From assembly GCA_035222895.1 (NCBI GenBank), contig JAVYIG010004948.1, positions 1-64,000 of the forward strand: a DNA stretch of 64,000 nt. Reading direction: 5' to 3'. The notes under the pieces were generated by a model, which did no database searches, was not told where the DNA came from, and was given only the letters and a program-made list of their open reading frames with translations. The stretch comes from Strongylocentrotus droebachiensis (Eukaryota; Echinodermata; Echinoidea; Camarodonta; Strongylocentrotidae). Position numbers and translations under genes: made by a program. Positions 13,401 to 23,841 of this stretch are shown here, in pieces (the first letter of the stretch is position 1; every line of letters starts with the position of its first letter).

Positions 13401-13845
13401 GTTGATGTAGCTCACTTGAAATGTATTTGCACTACTTTCAACTGAAATCATGTACAATCCAAACATTACAGATGTTTGAAGAAAAAGGAAAAAATTGATG
13501 GTTTATGATCTTGAGAATGCATGACTTGCAGAATAAAAGAGATTGATAGAAATTTAGCACAATACAGAAAGGAAAAAAATATATTAGTGCCAGTAACACT
13601 CTTCTTCACAAAACCAGCGGGTAAAATAAACCATATATAGACACTCTTAATTTTACATGTAGTGATGTGCATGATTGACATAACAAAGTTATTTCAACAA
13701 GGTCAAAACTTTTTGAATTCTTGAACTAGATAAAACGTGAAGAAAATGTCTTACTTTCAAGTTCCAAGACAGCGAGAAGTTTCCCATCTTCACAAATGCT
13801 GACATTAGCATCATGTAGTGTATGAAATGCAATGATTGCAGGCAT
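1456..13845 (-). CDS. NodU/CmcH/TobZ-type O-carbamoyltransferase, 14 coding exons
   Basis: Joined minus-strand coding exons: 13755-13845 (start), 12970-13003, 12257-12352, 11571-11621, 10449-10608, 9314-9442, 8439-8561, 7761-7931, 7205-7314, 6326-6491, 5542-5734, 4262-4385, 3240-3357, 1456-1599 (stop). All have GT-AG borders and compatible phases, giving 1710 nt and 569 residues, a normal length for the family. Family marks, in order: FHTLHDANVSI near the N terminus; D96-H97-H98-K-C-H101, matching the Kae1-type HxxxH metal site; YDGGGNDG (119-126); TGGCALN (280-286); FGPRALGHRS (378-387); HYDGTAR (477-483); LLNTSFNVKGKP near 513-524. These cover the usual Carbam_trans N and C regions. By family knowledge it transfers a carbamoyl group from carbamoyl phosphate to a hydroxyl via carbamoyl-adenylate. 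The substrate is unknown. No signal peptide or membrane segment is visible, so a cytosolic location is inferred. Exons 12 (4262-4385) and 2 (34 nt) are easily missed. The start is the first ATG of the exon carrying the conserved N terminus. Confidence 0.93.
2789..3208. mobile_element. MITE with perfect 22-bp terminal inverted repeats
   Basis: The left end reads GGGAAGTCCACCCTGATATT and the right end is its exact inverse, for 22 bp in all, enclosing about 420 bp with no coding capacity. It sits in the last intron of the carbamoyltransferase gene. A diverged relative seems to lie at about 14735-15130, sharing the GGTCAGT, TTCCGTCATCAATGA-like and GAGCAAATTGG-like stretches. The superfamily is not determined. 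Confidence 0.75.
4035..4253 (-). mobile_element. tRNA-derived SINE in intron 12 of the carbamoyltransferase
   Basis: Read on the minus strand, the element starts with a tRNA-like head: an A box TAGCTCAGGTGG (4226-4237) followed by a B box GGTTCGAAACC (4184-4194). A body follows with GACCTAAAGCCGTCGGTCC and a TTGCTTACTAACAAGCATT tail region ending near CAGGTAAAATAACC. It lies within about 8 bp of the 5' splice site after coding exon 12. Head plus body is the standard SINE plan. It is not a functional tRNA gene, because the acceptor stem does not close. Confidence 0.85.
4597..4790 (+). mobile_element. SINE candidate with 7SL-like head and Meta-SINE-like body
   Basis: The 5' part reads GGCGTGCGCCTGTAATCCAG (about 4612-4631), strikingly like the 5' domain of 7SL SRP RNA. 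A B-box-like GCAGGTTCGAAACTG follows near 4668-4682. Next come TCTTTCGGATGGTGACG and a GTCGGTCCCC stretch, which resemble the conserved central region of SINEs common in marine invertebrates. The boundaries are approximate. A Pol III-transcribed retroelement is the best explanation. The 7SL origin of the head is an inference from one short match. Confidence 0.55.
4960..5165 (+). repeat. Dispersed repeat family B, copy 1
   Basis: This segment matches 11130-11345 in opposite orientation. Shared landmarks include CTGGTCATGCGATT, AAAAGGTTGATC, TTGGTGTGTACTGCAA, TTTGGCC and AGTCTTGGTAAAGTTACA. Copy 1 carries an extra 20-30 bp after the GTGTACTGCAAG motif. No coding capacity is visible. It lies in an intron of the carbamoyltransferase gene. 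Confidence 0.75.
6606..6759. mobile_element. Small foldback element with internal perfect palindrome
   Basis: Its 17-bp ends GTAATTTTTTACTAATG (6606-6622) and CATTAGTAAAAAATTAC (6743-6759) are exact inverses. Inside, positions 6613-6638 form a perfect 26-bp palindrome centred on GACC|GGTC, and a half-copy of the same motif follows at about 6645-6661. The element is intronic and non-coding. It could be a MITE or a remnant of one. Confidence 0.7.
9955..10100 (+). repeat. Remnant resembling a LINE/SINE 3' end
   Basis: The motif CTCAAAGCGCTTTACAGATA followed by ATTATTACCCCCGTCAT is the kind of 3' tail often carried by CR1/L2-like retroelements and their SINE partners in invertebrate genomes. No open frame is present. 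The limits are approximate and the call is by motif only. Confidence 0.45.
11130..11345 (-). repeat. Dispersed repeat family B, copy 2 (inverted to copy 1)
   Basis: The reverse complement follows the 4960-5165 copy for about 200 bp, with scattered mismatches and one missing block of roughly 20 bp. A short (AT)n run (about 11140-11152) occurs at one end. The copy is intronic in the carbamoyltransferase gene. Non-autonomous transposon or retroelement origin is not resolved. Confidence 0.75.
11958..12071. mobile_element. Hairpin element with perfect 33-bp arms
   Basis: The arms at 11958-11990 and 12039-12071 are exact inverses (starting GTTTAAACATATTTGTGGCT) around a 48-bp loop that itself contains GATCGACTGATCGATC. 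A 13-bp direct repeat, AAAAAGTCACTTG, lies on each side (about 11945 and 12107). A perfect hairpin of this size in an intron suggests a young foldback transposon. Confidence 0.75.
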
Positions 13846-15740
13846 ACTGTTTCTGGTTATAGATGATGAGCCAAGTCCAGTCACAGTGCACGATCACAAA
13901 ATCTAGAATAGATATAAATAAATGTAGACTCTAGATCTAAATCAATCATGTTAATAGAAATTAAGCCCACAATTAAGGGAGATTTAAACAAAATATGAAC
14001 ATGCATTTCGTTATAGACAGTCAGTCAGTCAGTCAGATAAATCTACCAGAGGATCAAATAAAAACAAGAATGGATCGAGAGATAGTCCACTCCAGACGCC
14101 AGCCAGGCTCTCACTGAGCTGAGCTGAGGAGTGTGACAAAGACAGAGCCCCAGGCCAGCGGCTAGCCACCTACGACTCGTCAGTGCTCGAAGGCCCTAGG
14201 CAAGCGGCGACATGAAACCGTCGAGTTGGCCAAAAATCATCGGGCTTGGCGGCCGGTGAGATCCTAAGCTAATTTAGATCTATTTGATAGTTGATATTGG
14301 ACCACAATCTGCATTGGTGCGTGATGACGATGAGGCAATGAAAAACACAATAATGTTACAAAAAAAGGTTACTTACCGGACTCGTATATTACGGATGTCT
14401 ATTAACAAGAAAAGGATGAAATTAGTGTTCGTCGGAGCTGAACAGAATCGTGGTGCCCACTTGTGTATATGGAACGCTAAATGTAGGGGGAAAAAAAAGA
14501 AGAATTAACCGCATATCGGGGAACCCCCTTCTTCACGCCCTTAATTCCCTCTTATAGAAAATTAAGGACACTATTGTGCATTTCAAGGAGGTGTGGAGGG
14601 ACAAAGGGGTATTTTAAAATGCCATTCCTAATAGATTTCCGACCAGGAGAAAATGCGGTCACATATTTAAATGGGAAATACAACATGACAACCTGACATT
14701 TTTTGCTTTAGTAAAAGCAGAACAATGATAGAAACAGGTCAGTATATACCGTTTCAAAGAGCAAAAACGGATTTAGCAATAAGAAAGTTATGGATTTGTG
14801 AATGTGCAATCAACAAACACAAATTGTTCACTCTGTGACGTATTTTGCCAGACCCCCTCCCATTTTCCCTGTACTAATGAAAAATCGGTATTGTCAATCG
14901 AACATCACCCTAAATATCATTATTGCAAATGTGTTTTTATTAAACAGTTGTAGGGTCCTATATGATACATCTATTCCGTCATCAATGACCCAAAAAATGA
15001 AAGTATATGAAATATTCTGTCCAGAGCAAATTGGAAAGGAGCTCTCAAGATATTTTTGACTGATGACAACTTAAATTTTTTACAATTTTCCTATTTTTAA
15101 TCGGATATTGCTCAAATTTTCACTTGACACTCCCCTGTAATTTTCTGCTTTTATCAATAACACCAACCGTACATCATGCTACGCTCCCCCTATAGTAGAT
15201 ATGAGGTTAATTAGGGAGTCAATAATTTATAATATTGCTCTGGAAACGAATGCCTTTGGGCCTACATGTGTAATATTTAAAACACCAATCATCCAAACAC
15301 CACTGCCAAACTAATAATTCTCTCTCCTAAATGTCCAACATAGCAGAGCCCTAAATCAATACGACTAACTCAGAAGATGCCCAGTGCAGGTCTGGCCGTT
15401 TTTTATTGTAGGCTGCATTTCAGCGTCAAATTGAACATTTTTAAGCTAATATATATTCAAATGAAATACATCATAAACCAATAGCAAAATAAAAAGGAAA
15501 ATGAAAAGGAAAAGAGAACCTATGATAGTAAGAAGTGGAAAAACCTAATGCATTCAAACAAGATGAATACAGAATGAAGAGAATTGAGAAAAAGGGAACA
15601 TAATAATTATACCAGGTGAGATGTAAGACTTGGTACGTACGTAGAGGAGATGACTTATTGAGGAAGAAATTTAGTAATTGAAGTAATGAAATGAATATGT
15701 AAGTGAATATTAATATTAAGCAAATGATGTGAAATAAATA

Positions 15741-15839
15741 TGTATTACAATGATGTCTATACAATGTTGAATACTTGGGCTTATTTTACAGAATCTAGAG
15801 ATGGTATGGTTATTTCCCTAACTTTCTTCCTATCCCCTT

Positions 15840-15880
<41 letters not shown>

Positions 15881-16067
15881 TTTCTCATTGTCTCCCTCTC
15901 TCTCCCACTGTCTTACTCTCTTCTCTTTCTATGCTCTCTTGGGACTTTCTTTATTGTATATACATGTATTTCAAATTAATTGCAATGTCGATAATGTTTG
16001 GATACTTGGGCTGTTTTTACAGAGTCTACAGATGGTATTGATATTTTCCTAACTTTCCTATCTCCTT

Positions 16068-16110
<43 letters not shown>

Positions 16111-16332
16111 GCTTTTCGCCTCTCTCTCTCTATCTTACTCTTTTCTCTCTTTATAATTATGCTCTCTTGTGAATTTCTTTATTGTATGTTACATGTATTT
16201 CAGATTAATTACAATGATGTCTACAAATACAATGTTGAATACTTGTGCTGATATTACAGAATCTACAGATGTTTTTGTCATTTCCCTAACTTTCTTCCTA
16301 TCCCCTTCTCTCTCTCCTTCTCTCTCTCGAGA

Positions 16333-16375
<43 letters not shown>

Positions 16376-16440
16376 ATCTTACTCTCTTCTCTTTCTATGC
16401 TCTCTTGGGAATTTCTTTATAGTATGTTACTTGTACCATC
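15741..16440. repeat. Three tandem copies of a ~230-bp unit, each with a CT microsatellite
   Basis: The anchor GATACTTGGGCT or a variant recurs at about 15771, 16002 and 16239 (spacings about 231 and 237 bp). Each copy is followed by TTACAGA-TCTA-AGATG, a TTTCCCTAACTTTC-like stretch, a (CT)n run of roughly 25-40 bp, and ATGCTCTCTTG plus TTTCTTTAT. The unit was duplicated as a whole, with the microsatellite length varying between copies. Confidence 0.85.
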
Positions 16441-17842
16441 TCAATACTTTAATTTTTTTTTAGCTGACATATTCCCTTCTTTTCACCGTTGATCTTTTTA
16501 AACCCAGTCTTATGCATTTTAATTTTCTTTTAATGGACTCTCGGCCTATGCCTGATTTAGTTATTGCACAGCTCGAGAGCCCTCTTTTGATGTAATTGTA
16601 ATGATGCATATGTTGTTATTGTTTATATGTCCTTTTTGCAATATTTAGTGATAATAGTTAAGTTATTTGATATATTTATCTGATGTAACTTATGTATTTA
16701 TTCATTATTGCTATTGTATGATGTATGTTTGATTTAAATTTTATTTTGTACCCAAGACAGTTGTCAGTCTTTGGACTGTTTGCTCTTGGTTTTTGATTTC
16801 AATAAAATCCTATATAAAAGAGAATAGAGAAACAAATTGATAGATTGATTGATTGATGTTTATTTGCCAAGCTTCCAACATACAAGAATATCAGATCAAA
16901 ATTAAGTCAGCTTGAATATGATAACCCACAACAGTTCAAGAGCTTATGCAGTGGGGTCCCCGACAAACATTTACAAATTTAAAATGATATTTACAGACAT
17001 AAGAAGAAAAAACAATAATGATGATAATAATAACAAATACAAGCATGGAAGGAGTCTAATTTAAACTCTTACACAATATGTATAACACAAAAGATTTGCT
17101 GCCTTACTGAAATAATGATCACATCTCGGTTTATATAAATGCCAAACAATTAACGTACCGACTGCCAACCCTGTTGTTGTTTTAGGTTTATAGGCGTTTA
17201 TCATTCAGTGAATATTTATCCTCTCACGGCTTTTCATAGTCTCTTTTCTGTAAACAAGGAAATCAAGCGGAGCACGGCGAAAGCATAGGTAATAGCTCGC
17301 TCTTTTTTTTACTTTACGCCTACATTGGTCAAACTAGTGATGAACAGAGCCCATTTATCGGTAACATATAATTTTGGTAACAATGGGGTGGTCTGGAGGG
17401 TTAAATTGAGACAGTGAGAACTTGTTCAATCATACTTTGTATGTGTTGCATTGACCATTGTCATTGATTGTCAGAGCCTGAGCTGTGTTGGATGCCTACT
17501 GACTAACTGAGTACAGGTACTGCATGAGTCTTGGCCTAGCCGGGCCGAGATGACCTCGAGCTCGAATTACATGTACATGTACATGTTTAGTGGCCTCGTA
17601 CTTCAGAGCTTAGTTTAGTATAGACTGGTTGGTTGTTCGAACGTGAGATGGTGGTAGATGAGATATTGAGGAACAATGCAATAAGCATTATGAGTTAATT
17701 AAAAAAATAATGTGTTTGTTAGTGTTACTGACTGTTTTTTTTATTTCATTGTGTTTGTTTCACTCAGACAAGTCAAGACAAGCAATGAGACTAGGGAGGG
17801 GGGGGGGGGGGCTGGGGTGAGGTCTGCATGGGCAGAGTCCCA

Positions 17843-17956
17843 CGAAACCGTCAAAAGTACAAGTTCACTGACATCCCATTGAAATGCGTGTATTAAGTTT
17901 AACACACGTTTCAATCGGATGTCAGTGAACTTGACCTTGTACTTATGACGGTTTCA
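17843..17956. mobile_element. Foldback MITE, family C, copy 1
   Basis: Arms beginning GAAACCGTC and ending GACGGTTTC pair over about 50 bp, with ACAAGTTCACTGACATCCCA facing its inverse across a short TTAA-rich loop. The same family recurs at 22234-22373 and, decayed, at 41950-42053, sharing CATTGAAA-CG and the TTATGAC ends. Confidence 0.75.
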
Positions 17957-18561
17957 TAAAATGCTGCCCCGTACATCATCATCTGCGTACACGAAAACAC
18001 ATAAAAGGGGTGTTTTTTCATCACTAAGGGGTGTATCCAGTTAAGGATATCAAGAACGGGTATCAAATTCACTGTACGACAATTTATAAGAAGATACGCT
18101 GAAAGTGTAGGATATTTGAATAGCCCCGTTCGGGAGCAGAAGGTCCGATAGGATTTTAAAATCCTGTGTAAATACATGATAAAAGCAATAGAAGCAATCC
18201 ACAAATCGGGTGTAAAATACTATGTAAGATAATGGAATCCCAGTTAAAGTATTTGGGCTATATTCATCTTGCAGATGACCTTGCAATATTCAGTAAAGTT
18301 TTTGTTTTTTAAATTGAATCCTATATAATCCAACCCATTGGAGGTATATACTCTGTAGCTTCTTGAGCTTACAAACTTCGAAACACAATTACTGCCCATA
18401 GTATAATTATGCAATATAAACAATACATGTAGTCATGATCATTCTTTTCTTTTTTTTTGTCTTTTCTAGATCTACTGATGAATCGGCTTGAAATTTGAAA
18501 TTGATCCTTAATCCAATGGGCGAGACATAACTCAAAACTGTCTTCCAAAAGGCCACCAGAC

Positions 18562-20307
18562 ATGGCCTCCACCTCGCACCATCACGCTGGAGTGCAGCAA
18601 GAGTATGTGTTTCGAGAGCCCCACCATCCTGCCCATGTCCTCTGCGGGCTCAACCAAATGAGAGAAAGCGGCTCTCTCACGGACACCACCATACATGTCA
18701 ACAAGAGTCACTTCCAGTGCCACCGTGCCATCCTGGCTTGCAATAGTCCCTACTTTCAGGCCATGTTCACCAACGACTTCCTGGAGAAGGTCAAAGGCAT
18801 CGTGACCCTTGAAGGGATGAACCCGGTCATCGTTGCCCAAATCATAGAGTTTTCCTACACTTCGCAACTGACAATCAATACGTCCAACGCGCAGGAGCTG
18901 CTTGAAGCAGCCAGTCACTTGCAATACCAAAGCATCGTCAAAGCCTGTTGTCTCTTCCTGAAGAAGCATCTGAATCCATCCACATGTCTGGGAATCAAGC
19001 ACCTCGCAGAGACCTACTCCTGCACTGACTTACTGGCAGCTGCTTCAAAGTACTGCAGAGAGAACTTCATCGCAGTAAGTCGGCAGGAGGATTTCCTGAA
19101 GTTGTCTGCTAAGGAGCTTGCAGATTATATATCCTCCAATGAATTGAAGGTGGAGAAGGAAGAGATTATTCTCAAGGTTTGCATGAAGTGGTGCGAGTTC
19201 AGTCACGACAGGGCCAAAGCATTCCACGAGGTGCTGGAGAAGGTACGCCTAGTGTACATCAAGCCGTCCGTTCTTCTAGGATACTTGTCCGATCCCATCA
19301 TCAAGGATCACAGCCAGAATGGCAAGCAGATCCTTGCAGCTATATCTATGCAGCAGCAGCTCCAAAACAAAACCCACCTTGAGGGTTGTAGTCCCATACC
19401 CCGTCCTTCCACGTATGCCGAGGTGATGGCAGTGGTCAGTGGATACGGTAAGAACTATTCAAGCGTTAGAGATGTGGTATACTACGATCCAGGCAATGAC
19501 AAATGGGCTACTCTAGCCCAGCTGCCTCACAGCACCAGCAATTTTGCTGTGGCAGTGCTGCAAGGTCAAATCTACGTCACAGGAGGCAAGGTCAGTCGAA
19601 CAATAACCAGCTCAACATGGGTGCTAGACCCGGCCAAAAATGCGTGGTCAAAGGGCTCGGAATTGAACGGAGCCCGGCAGCAGCATGGTTCAACAGCAAC
19701 AGTGTCTGGAAAGATGTTTGTGGTTGGTGGGGAGAATGAAAGTGGCATGGACTGGACGGTGGAGGAATACACCAAGTTGCAGAAGAAGTGGACCGTGATT
19801 ACATCCCTCCAGCAGGCAGTGGTCGACCCTGCCGTTGTTTCTATCAAGGAAAAGATCTACGTAGTCGGTGGTAGCACGGAGATGCACATGGCCTACGAGC
19901 ACATACAGTGCTTCAACACCGCTGGCAACAATTGGCACATCATCAAGCACATCTCGATCCCAAGTTGCCATTTTCCTGCGGTTGCTAATGGCAACAAGAT
20001 CTATCTGATGAGTGGCTTTGGAAAGCAGGGTATTAAGGTCTATGATGTGGAACATAACACCATGCTTCCCCCTGTGCCAATGTGCAACTCAGAGAGACAC
20101 TTATTCGCTGCTTCGTCCGTCCAAGGAAAGATCGTTGTCACAGGGGGGATGGACAACTACCAGTCTCTTTCATCCACTGAAGTCTACAACCCCGATACCA
20201 ATGAGTGGAAATTGGGAGCACCAATGCCAAAGGCACTCAGGGCACATAACTGCGGAGTGGTCTGCAAGCTGTACTTAGGTCCACCATTTGATGGTGATGA
20301 CTCATAA
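18562..20307 (+). CDS. BTB-BACK-Kelch protein (KLHL family), intronless
   Basis: One uninterrupted frame of 581 residues. The BTB/POZ domain (about 30-136) shows LTDTTIHVNKSHFQCHRAIL and SPYFQAMFT. The BACK domain (about 142-245) shows AETYSCTDLLAAASKY and KVCMKWCEF. Six Kelch-type repeats (about 295-575) show YDPGNDKW, GQIYVTGG, GKMFVVGG, EKIYVVGG, NKIYLMSGFG and GKIVVTGG, ending with YNPDTNEW. The family usually acts as substrate adaptors for CUL3 ubiquitin ligases: BTB binds CUL3 and the propeller binds substrate. The length is typical. The coding part is noticeably more GC-rich than its flanks. I chose the first ATG of the frame, about 30 residues before the BTB core, as in many KLHL proteins. 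The orthologue within the KLHL family is not assigned. Confidence 0.97.
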   Translation: MASTSHHHAGVQQEYVFREPHHPAHVLCGLNQMRESGSLTDTTIHVNKSHFQCHRAILACNSPYFQAMFTNDFLEKVKGIVTLEGMNPVIVAQIIEFSYTSQLTINTSNAQELLEAASHLQYQSIVKACCLFLKKHLNPSTCLGIKHLAETYSCTDLLAAASKYCRENFIAVSRQEDFLKLSAKELADYISSNELKVEKEEIILKVCMKWCEFSHDRAKAFHEVLEKVRLVYIKPSVLLGYLSDPIIKDHSQNGKQILAAISMQQQLQNKTHLEGCSPIPRPSTYAEVMAVVSGYGKNYSSVRDVVYYDPGNDKWATLAQLPHSTSNFAVAVLQGQIYVTGGKVSRTITSSTWVLDPAKNAWSKGSELNGARQQHGSTATVSGKMFVVGGENESGMDWTVEEYTKLQKKWTVITSLQQAVVDPAVVSIKEKIYVVGGSTEMHMAYEHIQCFNTAGNNWHIIKHISIPSCHFPAVANGNKIYLMSGFGKQGIKVYDVEHNTMLPPVPMCNSERHLFAASSVQGKIVVTGGMDNYQSLSSTEVYNPDTNEWKLGAPMPKALRAHNCGVVCKLYLGPPFDGDDS

Positions 20308-20721
20308 TTTTCAATTGTTCACCACCATAGGTACCATAAAACCAGGATCTTAAAAGCGTTCATGAAATGTTTTCGAGTGGCTCAAAGTCAGAAAAGTTTC
20401 ATGCAGTTAATCACCAACATAAAAATGTTGTCATTTGAGAGAATTTAGTGCTATGAAAATGGCAATTTTTGACAATTCACAATTCAATTCATATTGCTAA
20501 AGTGTCTGGTTTCATAGTAAATATTGGAAAGGAATTCTTTAGACTAGAGTTTAAGGACTCTGTTGCCGCAATAGTCAAAGCCTTTTTTGTTTGCATTTCT
20601 TACAAAGGAGAATGTTCATGTTGCTCTATGTACTTTGATATGTTTCACAACGTATGAGAAGACGAAAATATATGCAAATGTATTCTGCTTTGTTTTCTTT
20701 CTGGATGGTTCATAAAAGTGC

Positions 20722-20727
20722 AATAAA
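20722..20727 (+). terminator. Candidate polyadenylation signal of the Kelch gene
   Basis: AATAAA lies about 415 bases after the stop codon and is the first canonical signal downstream. A longer 3' UTR cannot be excluded from sequence alone. Confidence 0.5.
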
Positions 20728-21752
20728 TGAAATGTTCATGTATAATGTATGCACCTAGCAGTAGGTGGATCATTCAACTAAACCAGCAGTTCAACTGCAT
20801 GTAGAAGAGAATGGACTGCTTTCAATTTGATATTTCATATAATGATTTTACAAGGTGCTTGATGAAAAGCACTTTGTGATTTAGTGGTATGTATACCATT
20901 AACTAGCTGAGTAGAGGCCTGATAGAGTGGCTACTAAAAAAGGATCATGATAATATTGCCTCGATCAATGAAAACTACAGCAAGTAATTATTACATACAA
21001 TACCACTTTGAAATGCTTGAAATGAAATGCAGTTTTGCTGCAAATGTTGTCTTCATATTTTGAATAATAGACTTTCGTTTCTGCCTTCGATATGAAGCTT
21101 TAATACATTCATGTCCATAGGGTGTCAAATGATTACATAAATGTTTACATTATGGTTTGCCTTCTAGATATTAATCATTTGTTTCTAGGCATTTGTCATA
21201 ATTTTCATAGGCTACATGTAGGGTTAAGTGAAAGGTACAGTATAATGGAACCTTGTCATATGGAATACTAAATTATTAGAAACTCAATGATTAAATATAA
21301 CAAGGTAATTTCCATTTCTTTATTTTCTATTGTGTTTTTTTAACCCTGACAATCAATGTCATTTACTCTAACAAGGTTCTTCTGTACTTAATGACTTTGT
21401 AATGTCACATTAATGTACACTTTATGTAGCAGCTTGCACTTGGTTAGAATCCCAAAGAACATTTATAAGGAAGATTATGCAACAGGGTTTTAAAAACAAA
21501 TCATGATGTGCATGTATCTACATGTACATGTACATATTATACACTGATGGATATCCTGGGTAATTTCACAGGGTACAACATTTACATAATGATACTTGTC
21601 CTTGAAAGTCATTGTATTCTACAAAAGAGAAAGAAAATGACAATTTCAAGAGCAAAACAGTATATTTAAGATGTTGGAAAGTTAGTCATTGACTTTGAGA
21701 TAACTTGCCTTCAAATTTGTTTGGTTTAAATGGTTGTTATGGTTCATATAAT

Positions 21753-22092
21753 CAGGGCTGTCAACCCTCCCGCATTTGGAGGGAGTCTCACGCCTCCACG
21801 TTCATTCTCCCGCCGTCCCAATAGCTCGTAGCGGGAGACTCCCGCCAGCACGCCTTTCCTCCCGCTCTCCCGCTTCGATGTAGAATCTCCCGGTTTATGA
21901 AAAAACCTCCCGCCACAACCGGGACAAAAAAAAATGTGCTCTTACCCCCCCCCCCCCCCCCCGCTTATTCAGCGGCTGGCCAAGTCGTTGCGAAATTTTT
22001 GGCGCGATTTTTCAAATTTTAAAACACCGGCCCCTTGAAAAAATCTTGCGTACGACCTCCCTCGAAGCAGTTCCCCAAAGTTGACAGCCCTG
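21753..22092. mobile_element. 340-bp non-autonomous DNA transposon with hAT-like ends
   Basis: Ends CAGGGCTGTCAAC and GTTGACAGCCCTG are inverse repeats of about 13 bp, directly flanked by the 6-bp direct repeat TATAAT (21747-21752 and 22093-22098). The body is unusually CG-rich, with repeated CTCCCGC motifs and a poly-C tract near 21946-21962. CAGGG...CCCTG termini are typical of hAT elements, but hAT target duplications are normally 8 bp. The flanks agree cleanly over 6 bp. Confidence 0.8.
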
Positions 22093-22233
22093 TATAATTT
22101 GGGCTGTCATGCTTGTCAGCTGATTGGATAGTCACCACTTTAAATAATAAACCTGCAGCCAGGTGCCTTAAAAACACCCTTCAGTCTAGCTCTCAGCAGT
22201 GGCTTATCTACTTGTGTTTAAACTTTAAAGCCA

Positions 22234-22373
22234 CCAGGGGCCCGTTCCTAAAAACCGTCATAAGTCTAACTTCTTGACTATCCCATTGAAACGTGTGTTA
22301 TAGAATTAACATGCGTTTCAATGGGATAGTCAAGAAGTTAGACTTATGACAGTTTCTAGGAACGGGCCCCTGG
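22234..22373. mobile_element. Foldback MITE, family C, copy 2
   Basis: Arms of about 60 bp run from CCAGGGGCCCGTTCCTA to TAGGAACGGGCCCCTGG and are nearly perfect inverses, with a TTAA-containing loop near 22295. It shares the CCGTCATAAGT and CCCATTGAAACG core with the 17843-17956 copy but has different outer ends. Confidence 0.85.
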
Positions 22374-23841
22374 CAAATATCTGTTTATCAATTTAATGGC
22401 AAACAGTGTTCCACTTTTAATGTGTTTTGATTTATGTATACTTCCCATGGTTAAGTACTTAATTACACAATATGTACAATACTGGTATTACTTTCCATCA
22501 AACACCTCCTAGCTCGAAATTGTAATTGCACAGTACTTCATAGAGCAGCCTAACTGAGATTATCCTGAATCACCCAGATTTTGTTGGTCATGTAGGAGTT
22601 GCTGAACTGGTGTAGGGCTTAATATAAAAGAAATGCCAGGATGCTGGACTATCCAACTTCTTCTATTAACTCTTTAGTATGTTTTTTGCTTTTAATAATC
22701 CCATAGCATATGGATTATGGATATGTATGTTTGGAAACTCAAAAGATTTCACAGTGTGAAATGAAAATAATCAAAATCTACTCAAATTTTTGAGCTGATA
22801 CTGTCTCAGATTACTTTCATTTGTTGAGAGTCAGAAAGGCATTACTGTAACTCATATTCTGTTACAATGAGCTAGCACCCTTCCGGCTTTTAGCTAATGC
22901 CTAGGTCACACTCACACCAAAACTTCTTCATTTCGTCAGTGTATATATCTTGAGTTTTCAAATGCATGTGTTTCCCATGAGTTTCTACCCTACAATGCAT
23001 TCTCGGTTCAATTATGCATTTTAATTTCAACGTCACTTTGGTACCATCTCTATGCCGGTTCAATGTGGAGAAACAAAGTAGATATGCAGCAGGAAATTTG
23101 AAAGTTGGGGACATGTTAACAATTTTGTCGAGCCTTTGCATTGACGATCTGTTTCCCCTGAAATGCATATCAATGGCACTTCAGATCCAATTCAAATCAT
23201 GCATTCCCAGATCGAAGTCGGCTCAATTCTCCAGTTATCACATCGAAATGGAACGCATTGGTGTCACCTAAGCATTACATTATTCTAACTTAGCTGTATT
23301 GTATTCACATTTGAGTTTTGGTCAGTATTACAAATAGTATACCTTGAACCATTGTATGGTAGATATCCTATCATATCTTACTTTTATCACCTTGTGTTGG
23401 ATTTTGTAAACAAATAGCATAATTATTTTCAGTTCATTTCTTTTTCCAGTAAGTATTTTTCATCTTCCTAATAGAATACCAGAATTTATTGTCACCTTGT
23501 GAAAATTGATATAAGGGTTTAGTTTACATCATCAAGATTATACTTTGAAAAGCACTGTGCGCTGATAACGGCTGCCGGAGCTATAGCCAGGGTAATAATT
23601 TCCATAGCTCTTTTGAAGTGCATTTGGACACTTTATTATAATGTGATATGTGTCCTACCAGAACGGAATATTGTTATTACTATTAAAGAGAAACAGCTTT
23701 TAGCAAGCTGCTGAAACAAACTGCATTTTTACTAAAATTTAGAATATAATGGATTAGAAACAAAGCATCTTATTCTGATTTGTGCTAAATAAGCAGTTGG
23801 GGTTGGAGGGAAGGGGGAGGGGGGCAAGGAGCTGAACAAAA

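Larger units (their letters stand above)
13846..18561. other. Intergenic region between carbamoyltransferase and Kelch genes
   Basis: The two genes diverge from this region, so both promoters should lie within it. A more GC-rich stretch at about 14090-14260 is a candidate 5' exon or promoter for the minus-strand gene. A polypyrimidine-AG acceptor near 18469 could be the 3' end of a 5'-UTR intron for the Kelch gene. Other content is a diverged MITE (about 14735-15130), a tandem duplication with CT tracts (15741-16440), an ATTGATTGATTG retroelement tail (about 16836-16858), a poly-G run near 17798-17810 and a foldback element (17843-17956). No protein-coding exon was recognised. Confidence 0.6.

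Noticed and set aside
18532..20055. Long minus-strand frames (up to 156 codons) opposite the Kelch gene
   Set aside because: They are antisense shadows of the GC-rich Kelch coding sequence and show no domain.
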